DNA from: Flavihumibacter fluvii
GTDB lineage: Bacteria > Bacteroidota > Bacteroidia > Chitinophagales > Chitinophagaceae
Reading direction: 5' to 3'
Assembly (NCBI RefSeq): GCF_018595675.2
Contig: NZ_CP092333.1
Coordinates: 396,001-460,000 of the forward strand
Length of the DNA: 64,000 bases
Within the stretch, counting starts at the first letter, position 1. Each line of letters begins with the position of its first letter. Below are positions 34,245 through 43,422 of this stretch, in pieces. The notes beneath the pieces were generated by a model that worked only from the letters and a program-made list of their open reading frames with translations, was not told the origin of the DNA and searched no databases. A program made the translations under genes and the position numbers.

Positions 34245-35450
34245 ATGAATGCCATAGCAAAAAAATGGTGCCGGATTGCTTTTTTCAACCTTTTGCTGGT
34301 CGCGGTTGCAGGTGTATTGTTAAGGATCAAAACTATTTTTCCGGTACCCTGGCTGAATTATAAGTATCTCCTGCATGGCCATTCCCATTTTGCCTTCGCC
34401 GGCTGGGTTAGTTTATTCCTGATGGCAGCATTAGTGGGTGATTTGCCAGTGCCATCCGCCCAAAAATACCACCGGCTGTTTCTTTACTTTGCTATTTCAG
34501 CTTATGGCATGTTACTTAGTTTCCCCTTCCAGGGCTATGCCTTGTTATCCATCAGTTTTTCGACCATCAGCGTGTTTTTATCCTGGTGGTTTGCTTTTTT
34601 ATTTTGGCAGGATTGTTCAGTATGGGGAAAAAAGAGCCTGGGTAAAATGATCGTGCGCTGGGCCCTGGCATTTTTGGTTCTATCTTCTATGGGCACTTTT
34701 TACCTGGCCTGGTTAATGGTCACCCGGGTAAATAATCCGGACCTCTATTTCGGTGCCGTGTATTTTTACCTGCATTTTCAATATAACGGCTGGTTTTTCT
34801 TCACCATCCTGGCATTGTTTCTCCGGCAATTACCTGTGACGGTGCAGGAAAAAATGCGGTCATCCCTTCAGGTCTTGTCTGTTGCTACTATTCCGGCCTG
34901 GTTTCTGTCAGCACTCTGGATGCGGCTTCCCACCTGGATGTATGTAACGGCCTGCATTGCTGCAATTGTACAATTCTTCGCGTACCTGCGTGTAGTCGGT
35001 TTGTTTGTAAAGGTGAAAGGGATTAATAAAAGCGCCCCGGCTGTCCGTACTTTATGGATCCTGTCACTCATTGCACTTTCCATCAAATTTTTGCTGCAGA
35101 CTGGTTCAATTTTTCCTTCGCTTAGTCAATATGCATTTGCCTACAGGCCGGTTGTAATTGGATACCTTCACCTTGTGTTGCTGGGTTTTGTTTCATTGTT
35201 TAATATGGGCTGGATGATGGAACACGAAATGTTTACTTTACCCGGTGGCCGGTTGCCGGCATCGGTTGGCCTGTTCCTTACCGGTTTTATCTTAACCGAA
35301 CTCAACCTCATGGCACAAGGTATAACCGCTATGTTTTTTGTGCATATTCCTTATACCAATGAGTTTTTATTGTTTGCAGCGATCTGCCTTTTAGTTTCGC
35401 TGGTATGGATGAACCTCAATGTCTGGAAGAAGCACTGCCAGCCCGCCTGA
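34245..35450 (+). CDS. Polytopic membrane protein with conserved-looking histidines, oxidase-like
   Basis: The protein has 401 residues and about eleven or twelve hydrophobic segments. Histidine-bearing segments are LLHGHSHFAFAGW (about residue 43-55), YFYLHFQYNGWFFF (about 174-187) and YLHLVLLGFVSLFNMGW. Their layout recalls the haem-binding helices of haem-copper oxidase subunit I or NnrS-type proteins, but the family is not recognised with confidence. It lies 61 bases after the Crp/Fnr gene on the same strand, near the nos operon, which suggests a role in nitrogen-oxide or oxygen metabolism (inference). Its last 35 bases overlap the 3' end of dinB. Confidence 0.75.
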   Translation: MNAIAKKWCRIAFFNLLLVAVAGVLLRIKTIFPVPWLNYKYLLHGHSHFAFAGWVSLFLMAALVGDLPVPSAQKYHRLFLYFAISAYGMLLSFPFQGYALLSISFSTISVFLSWWFAFLFWQDCSVWGKKSLGKMIVRWALAFLVLSSMGTFYLAWLMVTRVNNPDLYFGAVYFYLHFQYNGWFFFTILALFLRQLPVTVQEKMRSSLQVLSVATIPAWFLSALWMRLPTWMYVTACIAAIVQFFAYLRVVGLFVKVKGINKSAPAVRTLWILSLIALSIKFLLQTGSIFPSLSQYAFAYRPVVIGYLHLVLLGFVSLFNMGWMMEHEMFTLPGGRLPASVGLFLTGFILTELNLMAQGITAMFFVHIPYTNEFLLFAAICLLVSLVWMNLNVWKKHCQPA

Positions 35451-36579
35451 TCATGGATTCACCAAACCGGTTCTTCACCTGGTCTATGGCCTGGTATAAC
35501 CTGATCATTTCCTGGGTATCATCGAACAGGCTGATCTGGTAATTACCCGGTATGAGGTGTGTAAACCGGATCCCTAATAAGCGAACCAGCATTCGCCGGT
35601 CATAGAGTTGTTCAAATAATTTGCGGGCGGTCGCCAGCAAAACATGATCAGCGCCGCAATATGCGATACTGCATTGTTTTGTCACCGTATCAAAATTGGC
35701 ATACCGCAATTTAACTGTTACACATCCGGTAAGTTTATTTTGCTTCCGTAATTCAAAGGCAATGCTTTCCGTCATCCTGACCAGCTGTGATTGTAAAAAA
35801 TGGATATCAATGGTATCGGACTGGAAGGTCTGTTCCGTGGAAATGGATTTTTGTTCGCGGTAAGGAATGACCGGCGTTTCATCGATTCCGTTGGCTTTCC
35901 TGGATAAATCAATGCCCGTTTTTCCTAATAAATTATGCAGCAGTTTTACGGGTATCTCGCTGAGCGTTCGAACAGTTTCCACGCCCATCCTTTCCAGTAA
36001 AATGGTTGTTTCTTTTCCTATACCCGGCATCTTGCCAATTGTCAACGGCGCCAGGAACAGCTTTTCTCCGCCAAATGGTATTTCCAGTTGCCCATTTGGT
36101 TTAACCTCATTGGTAGCGACCTTACTGATTAGTTTGTTACTTGCCAATGCCCAGGAGATAGGCAGCCCGCTTTCTTTTGTGATGGTCTGTTTCAGTTCTT
36201 TGGTGAATAAGCTACAACCAAAATATTTATCCATCCCGCTGAGGTCAATATAAAATTCATCGATAGATGATTTTTCAAAGATGGGTACTTTGTCAGCAAT
36301 GATATCGGTTACAAGTTTAGAATAACGGCTGTAATTTTCCATATCGCCACTGATGATAAGGGCATGCGGACAAAGTCGCCGGGCGAGTTTCATCGGCATG
36401 GCACTGTGGATGCCGAAGCTGCGTGCTTCATAACTGCAGGCTGCTACCACACCGCGATCGCCGGACCCACCCACGATCAGGGGCTTGCCCTTTAAGACCG
36501 GGTTCTTCAGGCATTCTACCGATACAAAAAATGCATCGAGGTCAAAATGGGCAATATGTCGGTCGGCATTAATCAGCAT
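35416..36579 (-). CDS. dinB: Y-family DNA polymerase IV
   Basis: DinB copies past damaged template bases. The 387-residue protein has the catalytic IAHFDLDAFFVSVE at residues 9-22, the SIDEFYIDLSG motif with the second carboxylates, the thumb helix-hairpin-helix (GKMPGIGKETTILLERMGVE) and a little-finger domain. There is no obvious C-terminal clamp-binding peptide. The ATG lies 11 bases inside the 3' end of the upstream dnaE-type gene, so the two are translationally coupled. Its tail is convergent with and overlaps the membrane protein gene. Confidence 0.95.
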   Translation of the reverse strand: MLINADRHIAHFDLDAFFVSVECLKNPVLKGKPLIVGGSGDRGVVAACSYEARSFGIHSAMPMKLARRLCPHALIISGDMENYSRYSKLVTDIIADKVPIFEKSSIDEFYIDLSGMDKYFGCSLFTKELKQTITKESGLPISWALASNKLISKVATNEVKPNGQLEIPFGGEKLFLAPLTIGKMPGIGKETTILLERMGVETVRTLSEIPVKLLHNLLGKTGIDLSRKANGIDETPVIPYREQKSISTEQTFQSDTIDIHFLQSQLVRMTESIAFELRKQNKLTGCVTVKLRYANFDTVTKQCSIAYCGADHVLLATARKLFEQLYDRRMLVRLLGIRFTHLIPGNYQISLFDDTQEMIRLYQAIDQVKNRFGESMIRRAGSASSRH

Positions 36580-39565
36580 GCCCGGGGATGGTTGTTCTTT
36601 TTTTCAATCCGATCTTTTGCTGTTGGTGCACTTCCAGGTTATATACCCCAAAATCTGCCACGACTTTCCCGGTCATCCGGTAAAAACCATTGCCCTGTAA
36701 TGGATAACGGGCAAGGCTGTCCGGAAAATGTATGGTATCGATCCAGTTTAATGCAGCATCTATAAAAGTGCCGAAACACATCGTATCACCCTTGATTGTC
36801 CGAACAGGTTTGTAGGTGATCAGGTAACCCAGCATAGTAATGTTTTGGTTCAGGTATTGTGGCATATCCCGGGCGGCGATATATTTTGCCGGTTCATCAT
36901 CCACCATGGGGAATGGATTATGCAGGGGAAAATCCATCAGTTCTACCTGGTCATAGAGGTCTTCAAGCGGATAAGCCGGCAATTCAGGTAATTCAAATTC
37001 CAATGGCCCCTCGTGAAACAAAACCGGGTCAGCCGGGATTTTCTGGGGTTGGTGTGCCTGCAGGAAATTGGCTTCCCATAACAATTGTTTTTTGGGTTTT
37101 CCAGTGAAGCCCAATGCGTTGATCCTGATCAGAAGGTTAAGTGTTTCCTTGCCTGGTCCGGTCCTTTCGATCAGGTCCTGCAAATGCAAAAAAGGCCCGT
37201 TCTTCTTTCTTTCATCTATAATGTTTTCAGCAGTTGTTTTCTCCAGTGATTTCAAGTGGATAAAACCGGTATATACATCATTGCCTTTTATGTTGGTGAG
37301 CCAGTCGCTGTTGTTGATGCAGGGCGGATGGATTACTGCACCTGACTTATGCAGTTCATAGAAATACAATTCGCGGCTATAAAAACCACCAAAATTATTG
37401 ATCACCGCCACCATGAACTCTTTGGGATAATAGGTCTTCAGGTAAAGGCTCTGGTAGCTTTCAACGGCAAAGGATGCGGAATGCGCTTTCGAAAAACTAT
37501 AACCACCAAAACTTTCGATCTGCCGCCATACTTCCCTGCTCACTGTTTCTTCATAGCCCCGTTCAGTGCAATTGATAAAGAATTTTTCCCGGATGCGGTC
37601 CATCTCTTTAGTGCCGCGGTATTTCCCACTCATCGCCCTCCGCAGAATATCGGCTTCACCCATATCGAGTCCGGCGAAATGATGCGCTACCTTGATCACG
37701 TCTTCCTGGTATACCATTACGCCATAGGTTTCCTGCAACAGTTCTTTCATCACAGGATGGATGTATTCAAAGGAATCAGGTTTGTGGTAGCGCTCAATAT
37801 AAGCTTTCATCATTCCGCTGCTGGCCACACCCGGACGAATGATTGAACTGGCTGCAACAAGGGTTAGGTAGTCGTCGCATTCCAGTTTTTTCAGTAGTTG
37901 GCGCATAGCCGGACTCTCAATATAAAAGCATCCGATGGTATCTACCCGCCTGATCTGGTCTTTTACTTTTTTATCTTTTTTGAACGCATCAATATCATGG
38001 ATGTTCACGCTGACCTGTTGGTTCTCACGGATCAGCCTAAGCGCTTCTTTAATGTGGCCTAATCCCCTTTGGCTCAGGATGTCTAATTTATACAGGCCAA
38101 TATTTTCCGCCACAAACATATCGATCTGTGCTGTTGGAAATCCCTTGGGTGGCATATACACGGCCGTATATTGATAAATTGCATGTTCACTGATCAGCAT
38201 ACCACCGGGGTGGATGCTAAGGTGGTTGGGGAAATTCACCAGGAGTTTTCCGTACTGCAAAATCAGGCGCTGGATCTGGTCTTCGGCTTTATTGGGTTCG
38301 AATTTATTGTTGCGGGAGTAATACCCTTTCACGGCCAGTTGGTCGATCTCCCCTTTGGGTAAGCCGAATACCTTGCCAAGTTCGCGGATGAGTGCATTGT
38401 ATTGAAAAGTGGTGACCATACCCAGTAGGGCAACCTGTTTTTTGCCGTATCGTTTGAACACATAATCGATCACATCATCGCGGTCGAGCCAGGAAAAATC
38501 GATATCAAAATCGGGCGGGGATGTACGGTATGGATTTAGGAACCTTTCGAAATAAAGGTCAAGTTCAATCGGATCAACATCAGTAATCTGGAGGCAATAC
38601 GCTACGATTGAATTGGCGCCACTCCCCCTGCCGACATAATAATAACCCCGGCTTTGCGCATAACGGATGATATCCCAGGTCATGAGGAAATAGGCATTGA
38701 ACCCTAATTGGTCAATAATGGCCAGTTCTTTGTTCACACGGTCCATTGCTGTTTTATTGCGTTTGCCATAACGTTGGAGGCAACCGTCTTTCGCGAGTTT
38801 GGCGAGAAAGATTTTATCATCATCGGGTGTTGCTGTCAGGTTTTTTTTATTCTTGTCGGTTTGTAACTCAATTTCAATTTGGATGGCTTCGATCAGCTGG
38901 TAGGTATTGGTGATGATGAACGGATAATGTGTGAATGCTTCCAGTATCTTACCCGGCGGCTGGAATATTTCATGTGGTGAGCCCTGCTGGTCTCCGGTTA
39001 ATTTGGATAGTAAGGTATTGTGGTGGATGGCACGCAATAAACGGTGTGCATTATAATGTTGTTTATCCTGGAAACTCACCGGGTGCAGGACCACCAGTTT
39101 GTGACGGTATGTATTCACCGGAAAGCTAAATAATTTAGTAATATGGGCCGCCTGAACGCCGATGAATTCATTTTGCAACAAATCGGCCGGTGCCTTTTGT
39201 AGCAGCGGATAGATCACAAACCCATCCTGGGGATGCCGGAAAAATCCATTTTCAGGTGCCCTTTCCGGGAAGGGAATATCCTGCTGAAGGTGGACCGATA
39301 AAAATTCATTGATCCATTCGAAACCCTGCAGGTTTGCAGCCAATAAAATATAACAGGTTTTGTCGCTATTCCTGATCTCTGCGCCCAGTATGGGTTTTAC
39401 GCCATATGTGGTACAGTGCTGGTAAAAATCCCAGGCATCACTGGTGTTGTTGATATTGGTAAGGGCCATCGCACCAATACCCATATCTACGGCGGCTTTT
39501 ACCAGTTCTTCTGTATTGAAAGTGCCGTAGCGGAGGCTGAAATAAGTTTTGCAATTGAGGTACAT
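36569..39565 (-). CDS. dnaE: DnaE-type DNA polymerase III alpha subunit, probable translesion form
   Basis: The protein has 998 residues, shorter than the replicative DnaE of most Bacteroidota. It begins with a PHP domain (YFSLRYGTFNTEELVKAA), followed by the polymerase palm with SPPDFDIDFSWLDRDD, the fingers region HPGGMLISEH, a helix-hairpin-helix (residues about 790-830) and an OB-fold (TMLGYLITYKPVRTIKG). Coupled to dinB by an 11-base overlap, it resembles the DnaE2-type partner of SOS mutagenesis cassettes. No imuA-like gene is adjacent. A palindrome lies 39 bases upstream. Assignment as the second, error-prone DnaE is inference. Confidence 0.88.
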   Translation of the reverse strand: MYLNCKTYFSLRYGTFNTEELVKAAVDMGIGAMALTNINNTSDAWDFYQHCTTYGVKPILGAEIRNSDKTCYILLAANLQGFEWINEFLSVHLQQDIPFPERAPENGFFRHPQDGFVIYPLLQKAPADLLQNEFIGVQAAHITKLFSFPVNTYRHKLVVLHPVSFQDKQHYNAHRLLRAIHHNTLLSKLTGDQQGSPHEIFQPPGKILEAFTHYPFIITNTYQLIEAIQIEIELQTDKNKKNLTATPDDDKIFLAKLAKDGCLQRYGKRNKTAMDRVNKELAIIDQLGFNAYFLMTWDIIRYAQSRGYYYVGRGSGANSIVAYCLQITDVDPIELDLYFERFLNPYRTSPPDFDIDFSWLDRDDVIDYVFKRYGKKQVALLGMVTTFQYNALIRELGKVFGLPKGEIDQLAVKGYYSRNNKFEPNKAEDQIQRLILQYGKLLVNFPNHLSIHPGGMLISEHAIYQYTAVYMPPKGFPTAQIDMFVAENIGLYKLDILSQRGLGHIKEALRLIRENQQVSVNIHDIDAFKKDKKVKDQIRRVDTIGCFYIESPAMRQLLKKLECDDYLTLVAASSIIRPGVASSGMMKAYIERYHKPDSFEYIHPVMKELLQETYGVMVYQEDVIKVAHHFAGLDMGEADILRRAMSGKYRGTKEMDRIREKFFINCTERGYEETVSREVWRQIESFGGYSFSKAHSASFAVESYQSLYLKTYYPKEFMVAVINNFGGFYSRELYFYELHKSGAVIHPPCINNSDWLTNIKGNDVYTGFIHLKSLEKTTAENIIDERKKNGPFLHLQDLIERTGPGKETLNLLIRINALGFTGKPKKQLLWEANFLQAHQPQKIPADPVLFHEGPLEFELPELPAYPLEDLYDQVELMDFPLHNPFPMVDDEPAKYIAARDMPQYLNQNITMLGYLITYKPVRTIKGDTMCFGTFIDAALNWIDTIHFPDSLARYPLQGNGFYRMTGKVVADFGVYNLEVHQQQKIGLKKRTTIPGHAD

Positions 39566-39603
39566 GGTAGCCTGGGGGTTGGACCGTAAAGGTAGCGATA
39601 AAA

Positions 39604-39618
39604 ACTAAATAAATTAGT
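39604..39618. promoter_or_regulatory. Palindrome upstream of the dnaE-dinB pair, candidate operator
   Basis: ACTAA-N5-TTAGT. On the minus strand a possible -7 box TACCTTTA is at 39594-39587, so the palindrome would cover the -20 to -33 region. A LexA-type repressor would be a plausible ligand. Confidence 0.4.
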
Positions 39619-39637
39619 ATTTTTGATACCCGGTGGC

Positions 39638-41272
39638 TTAAAGATGAAGGGTGCGCTCAACGGCTTTGTCGAGGCTGGACAATACATTGGCCTTGCCTAT
39701 GGCAAAAAGCAGGCGGGATTTTTTTAATTCGCTCATCACCTGTTCGCTGATCACTTCAGCGAGGATCAGTTTGGTGCCGGTTTTATGTAATGAGGCATGG
39801 ACATCCCGCAAAATATTGATACCCGTGGCATCAATGATCGGCACATTCCGCATCCTGATGATCAGGGCTTTGGGTTTTTTTTCAATGGCGCGAATGGCAT
39901 CCTTGAATTTATAGGCTGCACCAAAAAACATTGGACCATTGATCTCAAATAGTTCAACACCGGGCGGGAGCTTTGGAATATTGTTGTCTGGCTGGTCGGT
40001 CTCTTCATTTTCACTGGTCAGCGCTTCCACTGAACTGATCTTAGTCATATTGCGCATGAATAAAAAAGCTGCCAGAACCATTCCGATTTCTATGGCTACT
40101 GTAAGGTCGACCAGAACAGTTAATAAGAAAGTGCTGATCAGAACTGCTGCATCACTTCTTGATCCTTTAGCGATGGCCAGAAAATTCTTCCATTCGCTCA
40201 TGTCATATGCTACAACTACCAATATGCCTGCCAGGGTAGCCATAGGGATCAGTCCGGCCCATTTGCCTGCCACCAATACGATGCATAACAAGGTCAATGC
40301 ATGTATTATGCCTGCCACCGGGGTCCTTGCGCCATTTTTTACATTGGTGGCAGTCCGGGCAATTGCACCGGTTGCCGGAATGCCGCCCATCGCCGCTGAG
40401 AAAACATTTGCCGTACCCTGCGCGATCAGTTCCGTATTACTCCTATGATTTCCGCCGATCATCCCATCTGCTACAACGGCTGATAACAGCGATTCTATGG
40501 CGGCAAGCATCGCAATGGTGAAAGCGGGCCTGACCATTTGTTGTATGGTGGCCCATTCGAAGTCGGGAAAATGCGGTAGCGTGAAATTCGCCGAGATGGT
40601 ACCATACCGGCCGGAAATGGTTTCTACCGGGATGGGAAAAAACCGGGTAAGGACTGTTGTTAGGATGATGGCGATCAGTGAACCGGGAATTTTATACGTG
40701 ATCCTGGGCCAGAACAGGATGATGAGCACAGTTGTGGCAGATATCAGTATAGCATAGGGATTGATACTGGGTATTGCCCTCGAAAATGCGATCCATTTGT
40801 CAATGAAATCGGCCGGGACAACCCCCATGGTTAATCCGAAAAAATCTTTGATCACCGATGTCAGGATGATGAGCGCAATACCGGTGGTAAAGCCGGTGAT
40901 CAGCGGGTGAGGGATGAATTTGATCAGTGTACCCATTTTAGTGAGCCCCATGATGATCAGTAAAATGCCTGCCATTATCGTCGCAATCACCAATCCGTTT
41001 TCGCCATATTGTACCACGATACCATATACAACTACGATGAATGCACCTGTCGGGCCGCCGATCTGCACCTTACTTCCGCCTAATACTGAAATGATGAAAC
41101 CCGCTACGACGGCGGTGATCAGGCCTTTTTCAGGCGATACTCCTGATGCAATTGCAAATGCAATAGCCAGGGGTAATGCCACAATACCTACAATAATTCC
41201 GGCTGTGAGGTCTTTATATAATTGTGCTTTGTCATACTGCTTAAGTGTATCAATCAATTTTGGTCTGAACAT
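39638..41272 (-). CDS. SulP-family inorganic anion transporter with STAS domain
   Basis: The protein has 544 residues. The SulP core spans about residues 20-400 with GIVALPLAIAFAIASGV, the PTGAFIVVVYGIV segment and TGAIARTATNVKNGARTPVAG. The C-terminal STAS domain spans about 430-544 (VELFEINGPMFFGA, IDATGINILRDVHASLH). Members carry sulphate, bicarbonate or other anions with H+ or Na+. The substrate is not readable. It is the last gene of a tight minus-strand run, 23 bases after the methyltransferase. Confidence 0.93.
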   Translation of the reverse strand: MFRPKLIDTLKQYDKAQLYKDLTAGIIVGIVALPLAIAFAIASGVSPEKGLITAVVAGFIISVLGGSKVQIGGPTGAFIVVVYGIVVQYGENGLVIATIMAGILLIIMGLTKMGTLIKFIPHPLITGFTTGIALIILTSVIKDFFGLTMGVVPADFIDKWIAFSRAIPSINPYAILISATTVLIILFWPRITYKIPGSLIAIILTTVLTRFFPIPVETISGRYGTISANFTLPHFPDFEWATIQQMVRPAFTIAMLAAIESLLSAVVADGMIGGNHRSNTELIAQGTANVFSAAMGGIPATGAIARTATNVKNGARTPVAGIIHALTLLCIVLVAGKWAGLIPMATLAGILVVVAYDMSEWKNFLAIAKGSRSDAAVLISTFLLTVLVDLTVAIEIGMVLAAFLFMRNMTKISSVEALTSENEETDQPDNNIPKLPPGVELFEINGPMFFGAAYKFKDAIRAIEKKPKALIIRMRNVPIIDATGINILRDVHASLHKTGTKLILAEVISEQVMSELKKSRLLFAIGKANVLSSLDKAVERTLHL

Positions 41273-41295
41273 ATAAGGCAGTTTTTTATGCGCTA

Positions 41296-41904
41296 TTAAA
41301 CTTTAATCCAGCATTTCAGGTAATCATTTATATCGGTTTGTACGATCTGGAATTCATCTGGTACTTCGGTTTCCAAACTGTGGTAGGTCACAAGCCGGGT
41401 TCCCTTTTTCGCTTCACGCAACTGTTTGTACACATAATAACTATACTGGTCGAACAACTCTTTTGAAAAGGGAATGTCCTGGTCTATCTTTTCTGTTTCG
41501 GCCAGGTTCTCATAGAAGGAATTATAAAAATAAAAATGCTGGTACTGTTTAAAGTAAATCGCAGTGATATTGGCAGTAAGAAAGGTAATGTTTTTTAACC
41601 CAAGTGTTTTTAATGCTGAATTGGCTTCATCGGTCAGGTATGCCCGTTGTTCAACGCCGGTGAAATGAATATCAGGTTGGTAGTAAGCAGCAGCGAGGCA
41701 AAATTTACCGCAACCGCTGCCGATATCCAATACTTTGGTACCTGGACCGGTTCTCAGGAATGCCGCAGCTTTTTGTGCGACAAGTAATGGCGTCCAATGC
41801 CGTCGCGTCATTTGCCTGATGGGTTCGGGGTAAAGGGTATTGAATTGTGCATCACTGCCAAACCATTCGCTGATGGCACATTCCGGGGAGGAGGGTTGAT
41901 CCAT
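41296..41904 (-). CDS. Class I SAM-dependent methyltransferase
   Basis: The protein has 202 residues. Motif I is KVLDIGSGCGKFCLAA, motif II is near HFTGVEQRA and the motif III region is around ITFLTANIT. The C-terminal region with YNSFYENLAE is unusual. The substrate is unknown. It lies nine bases after zwf on the same strand, and is followed by a SulP transporter, so it belongs to a co-transcribed run. The class is certain, the target is not. Confidence 0.85.
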   Translation of the reverse strand: MDQPSSPECAISEWFGSDAQFNTLYPEPIRQMTRRHWTPLLVAQKAAAFLRTGPGTKVLDIGSGCGKFCLAAAYYQPDIHFTGVEQRAYLTDEANSALKTLGLKNITFLTANITAIYFKQYQHFYFYNSFYENLAETEKIDQDIPFSKELFDQYSYYVYKQLREAKKGTRLVTYHSLETEVPDEFQIVQTDINDYLKCWIKV

Positions 41905-41913
41905 GTTGCAAAA

Positions 41914-43386
41914 TTACGTTTTTTGCTGCTCAGGGAGCCCGGTCCAGGTTTTTGCAAAGGGTTTTAATAAATCTACAGCTGCCGTTGGACCTTCTGTTCC
42001 GGCTATATATTGGTGCAATTCTTTAGCCGGTTGTTTCTGCCAGGCTTCGAGGATCGGCATCACCACCTGCCAGGCAGATTCCACCTGGTCGGCCCGCATG
42101 AACAGGGTGGGGTCTCCCTTCAGAACATCGAGGATAAGGGCTTCATATGCTTCCGGAATGGCTTCGGTATAGGACTCCTTGTAGGTGAAATCCATTTCCA
42201 CGGGCTTCAGTTTCATTTGTAATCCCGGGACCTTACTTTCAAATAACAGGCTGATTTCCAGTTCTGGCTGGATGCTGATGATCAGCCGGTTCGGTTCAAT
42301 ATCATCTTTGAAAATCTTTAAAGGGGCATGTTTGAACTGAATTATGATCGTCGTGGATTGCCGGGTGAGTGATTTGCCGGTCCTCAGGAAAAAAGGCACT
42401 CCTTTCCAACGCTTATTGTCGATGAATAATTTTGCAGCTACATAGGTTTCAGTGGTTGATGAAGAGGCAACATGGTCTTCTTTTTTATAGCCTTTGTATT
42501 GCCCGCGGACGACTTGTTTGAATACCTGTGCACCGCTGACGGGCCTGATATTTTTTATCACTGCATTTTTTGCGGTGCGGATCGCTTCAGCTTCATATTC
42601 CTTTGGGCATTCCATAGCGGTTACACATAATAGCTGCAGGATATGGTTTTGTACCATGTCCCTTAATGCGCCACTGGAATCATAATATCCACCCCGGGCA
42701 CCAACACTCACTTTTTCTGTTACACTGATCTCTACATGATCTACAAACCGGTTATTCCATAAGGGTTCAAATACATAGTTGGCAAATCGGAATGCCATTA
42801 TATTCTGTACGGTTTCCTTGCCCAGGTAATGATCAATCCGGTAGATCTGTTTTTCTGCGAACCTCTTTTGGAGGAAGCGGTTCAGTAGTCGCGCTGTCGT
42901 AAGGTCGGTACCAAATGGTTTTTCAATAACAATTCGGTCGAGGTTATCCTGGTTGCAAATATTTTGCCGGTAAAGGGCTTCCGAAATGGTTTCAATAAAA
43001 CGGGGCGATACGGCATAGTAAAAAATACGGCGGCCCCGTTTTTTATTGGAAATATCGAATTTTCCAAGTGCTGATTTCAGTGTGACAAATGTTTCTGCTT
43101 TAAGGAAATCACCCGATTGGTATTCTATATGATCAGCGAAAGCGAGCCACTCATTCTCGGTTGTTTTTCCATTTCTTGAAAATTCGTCTACACCTGAACG
43201 CAGGTCTGCCTTATAACCGGCTTCTTCTACACTGATATAATCCACGCAATAAATGCGGAAGGTTTCTGGCAGGAATTTCCCCTGGTAGAGATTATACAGG
43301 GCAGGGATAAGTTTGCGTCGGGTGAGGTCTCCTTTAGCACCAAAGATGACAATGCCGGCTGGAAATGTCTGCGATTGTTTCGCCAT
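41914..43386 (-). CDS. zwf: Glucose-6-phosphate 1-dehydrogenase
   Basis: Zwf starts the oxidative pentose phosphate pathway by oxidising glucose-6-phosphate with NADP+. The 490 residues are normal. Visible are the nucleotide-binding GAKGDLTRRKLIPALYNL, the active-site RIDHYLGKETVQNIMAFRF with the catalytic histidine and lysine, and LSRSTTIII-type substrate loops. No gnd or pgl gene adjoins it. It begins 36 bases after the MpaB-like gene stop. Confidence 0.96.
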   Translation of the reverse strand: MAKQSQTFPAGIVIFGAKGDLTRRKLIPALYNLYQGKFLPETFRIYCVDYISVEEAGYKADLRSGVDEFSRNGKTTENEWLAFADHIEYQSGDFLKAETFVTLKSALGKFDISNKKRGRRIFYYAVSPRFIETISEALYRQNICNQDNLDRIVIEKPFGTDLTTARLLNRFLQKRFAEKQIYRIDHYLGKETVQNIMAFRFANYVFEPLWNNRFVDHVEISVTEKVSVGARGGYYDSSGALRDMVQNHILQLLCVTAMECPKEYEAEAIRTAKNAVIKNIRPVSGAQVFKQVVRGQYKGYKKEDHVASSSTTETYVAAKLFIDNKRWKGVPFFLRTGKSLTRQSTTIIIQFKHAPLKIFKDDIEPNRLIISIQPELEISLLFESKVPGLQMKLKPVEMDFTYKESYTEAIPEAYEALILDVLKGDPTLFMRADQVESAWQVVMPILEAWQKQPAKELHQYIAGTEGPTAAVDLLKPFAKTWTGLPEQQKT

Positions 43387-43422
43387 GGATAAGCCATTTA
43401 TTTCACTAAAAGTACTGTTTTA

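Noticed and set aside
41903-42172. Short + strand ORFs over the end of zwf and its neighbour
   Set aside because: They are antisense shadows of a well-supported glucose-6-phosphate dehydrogenase gene.
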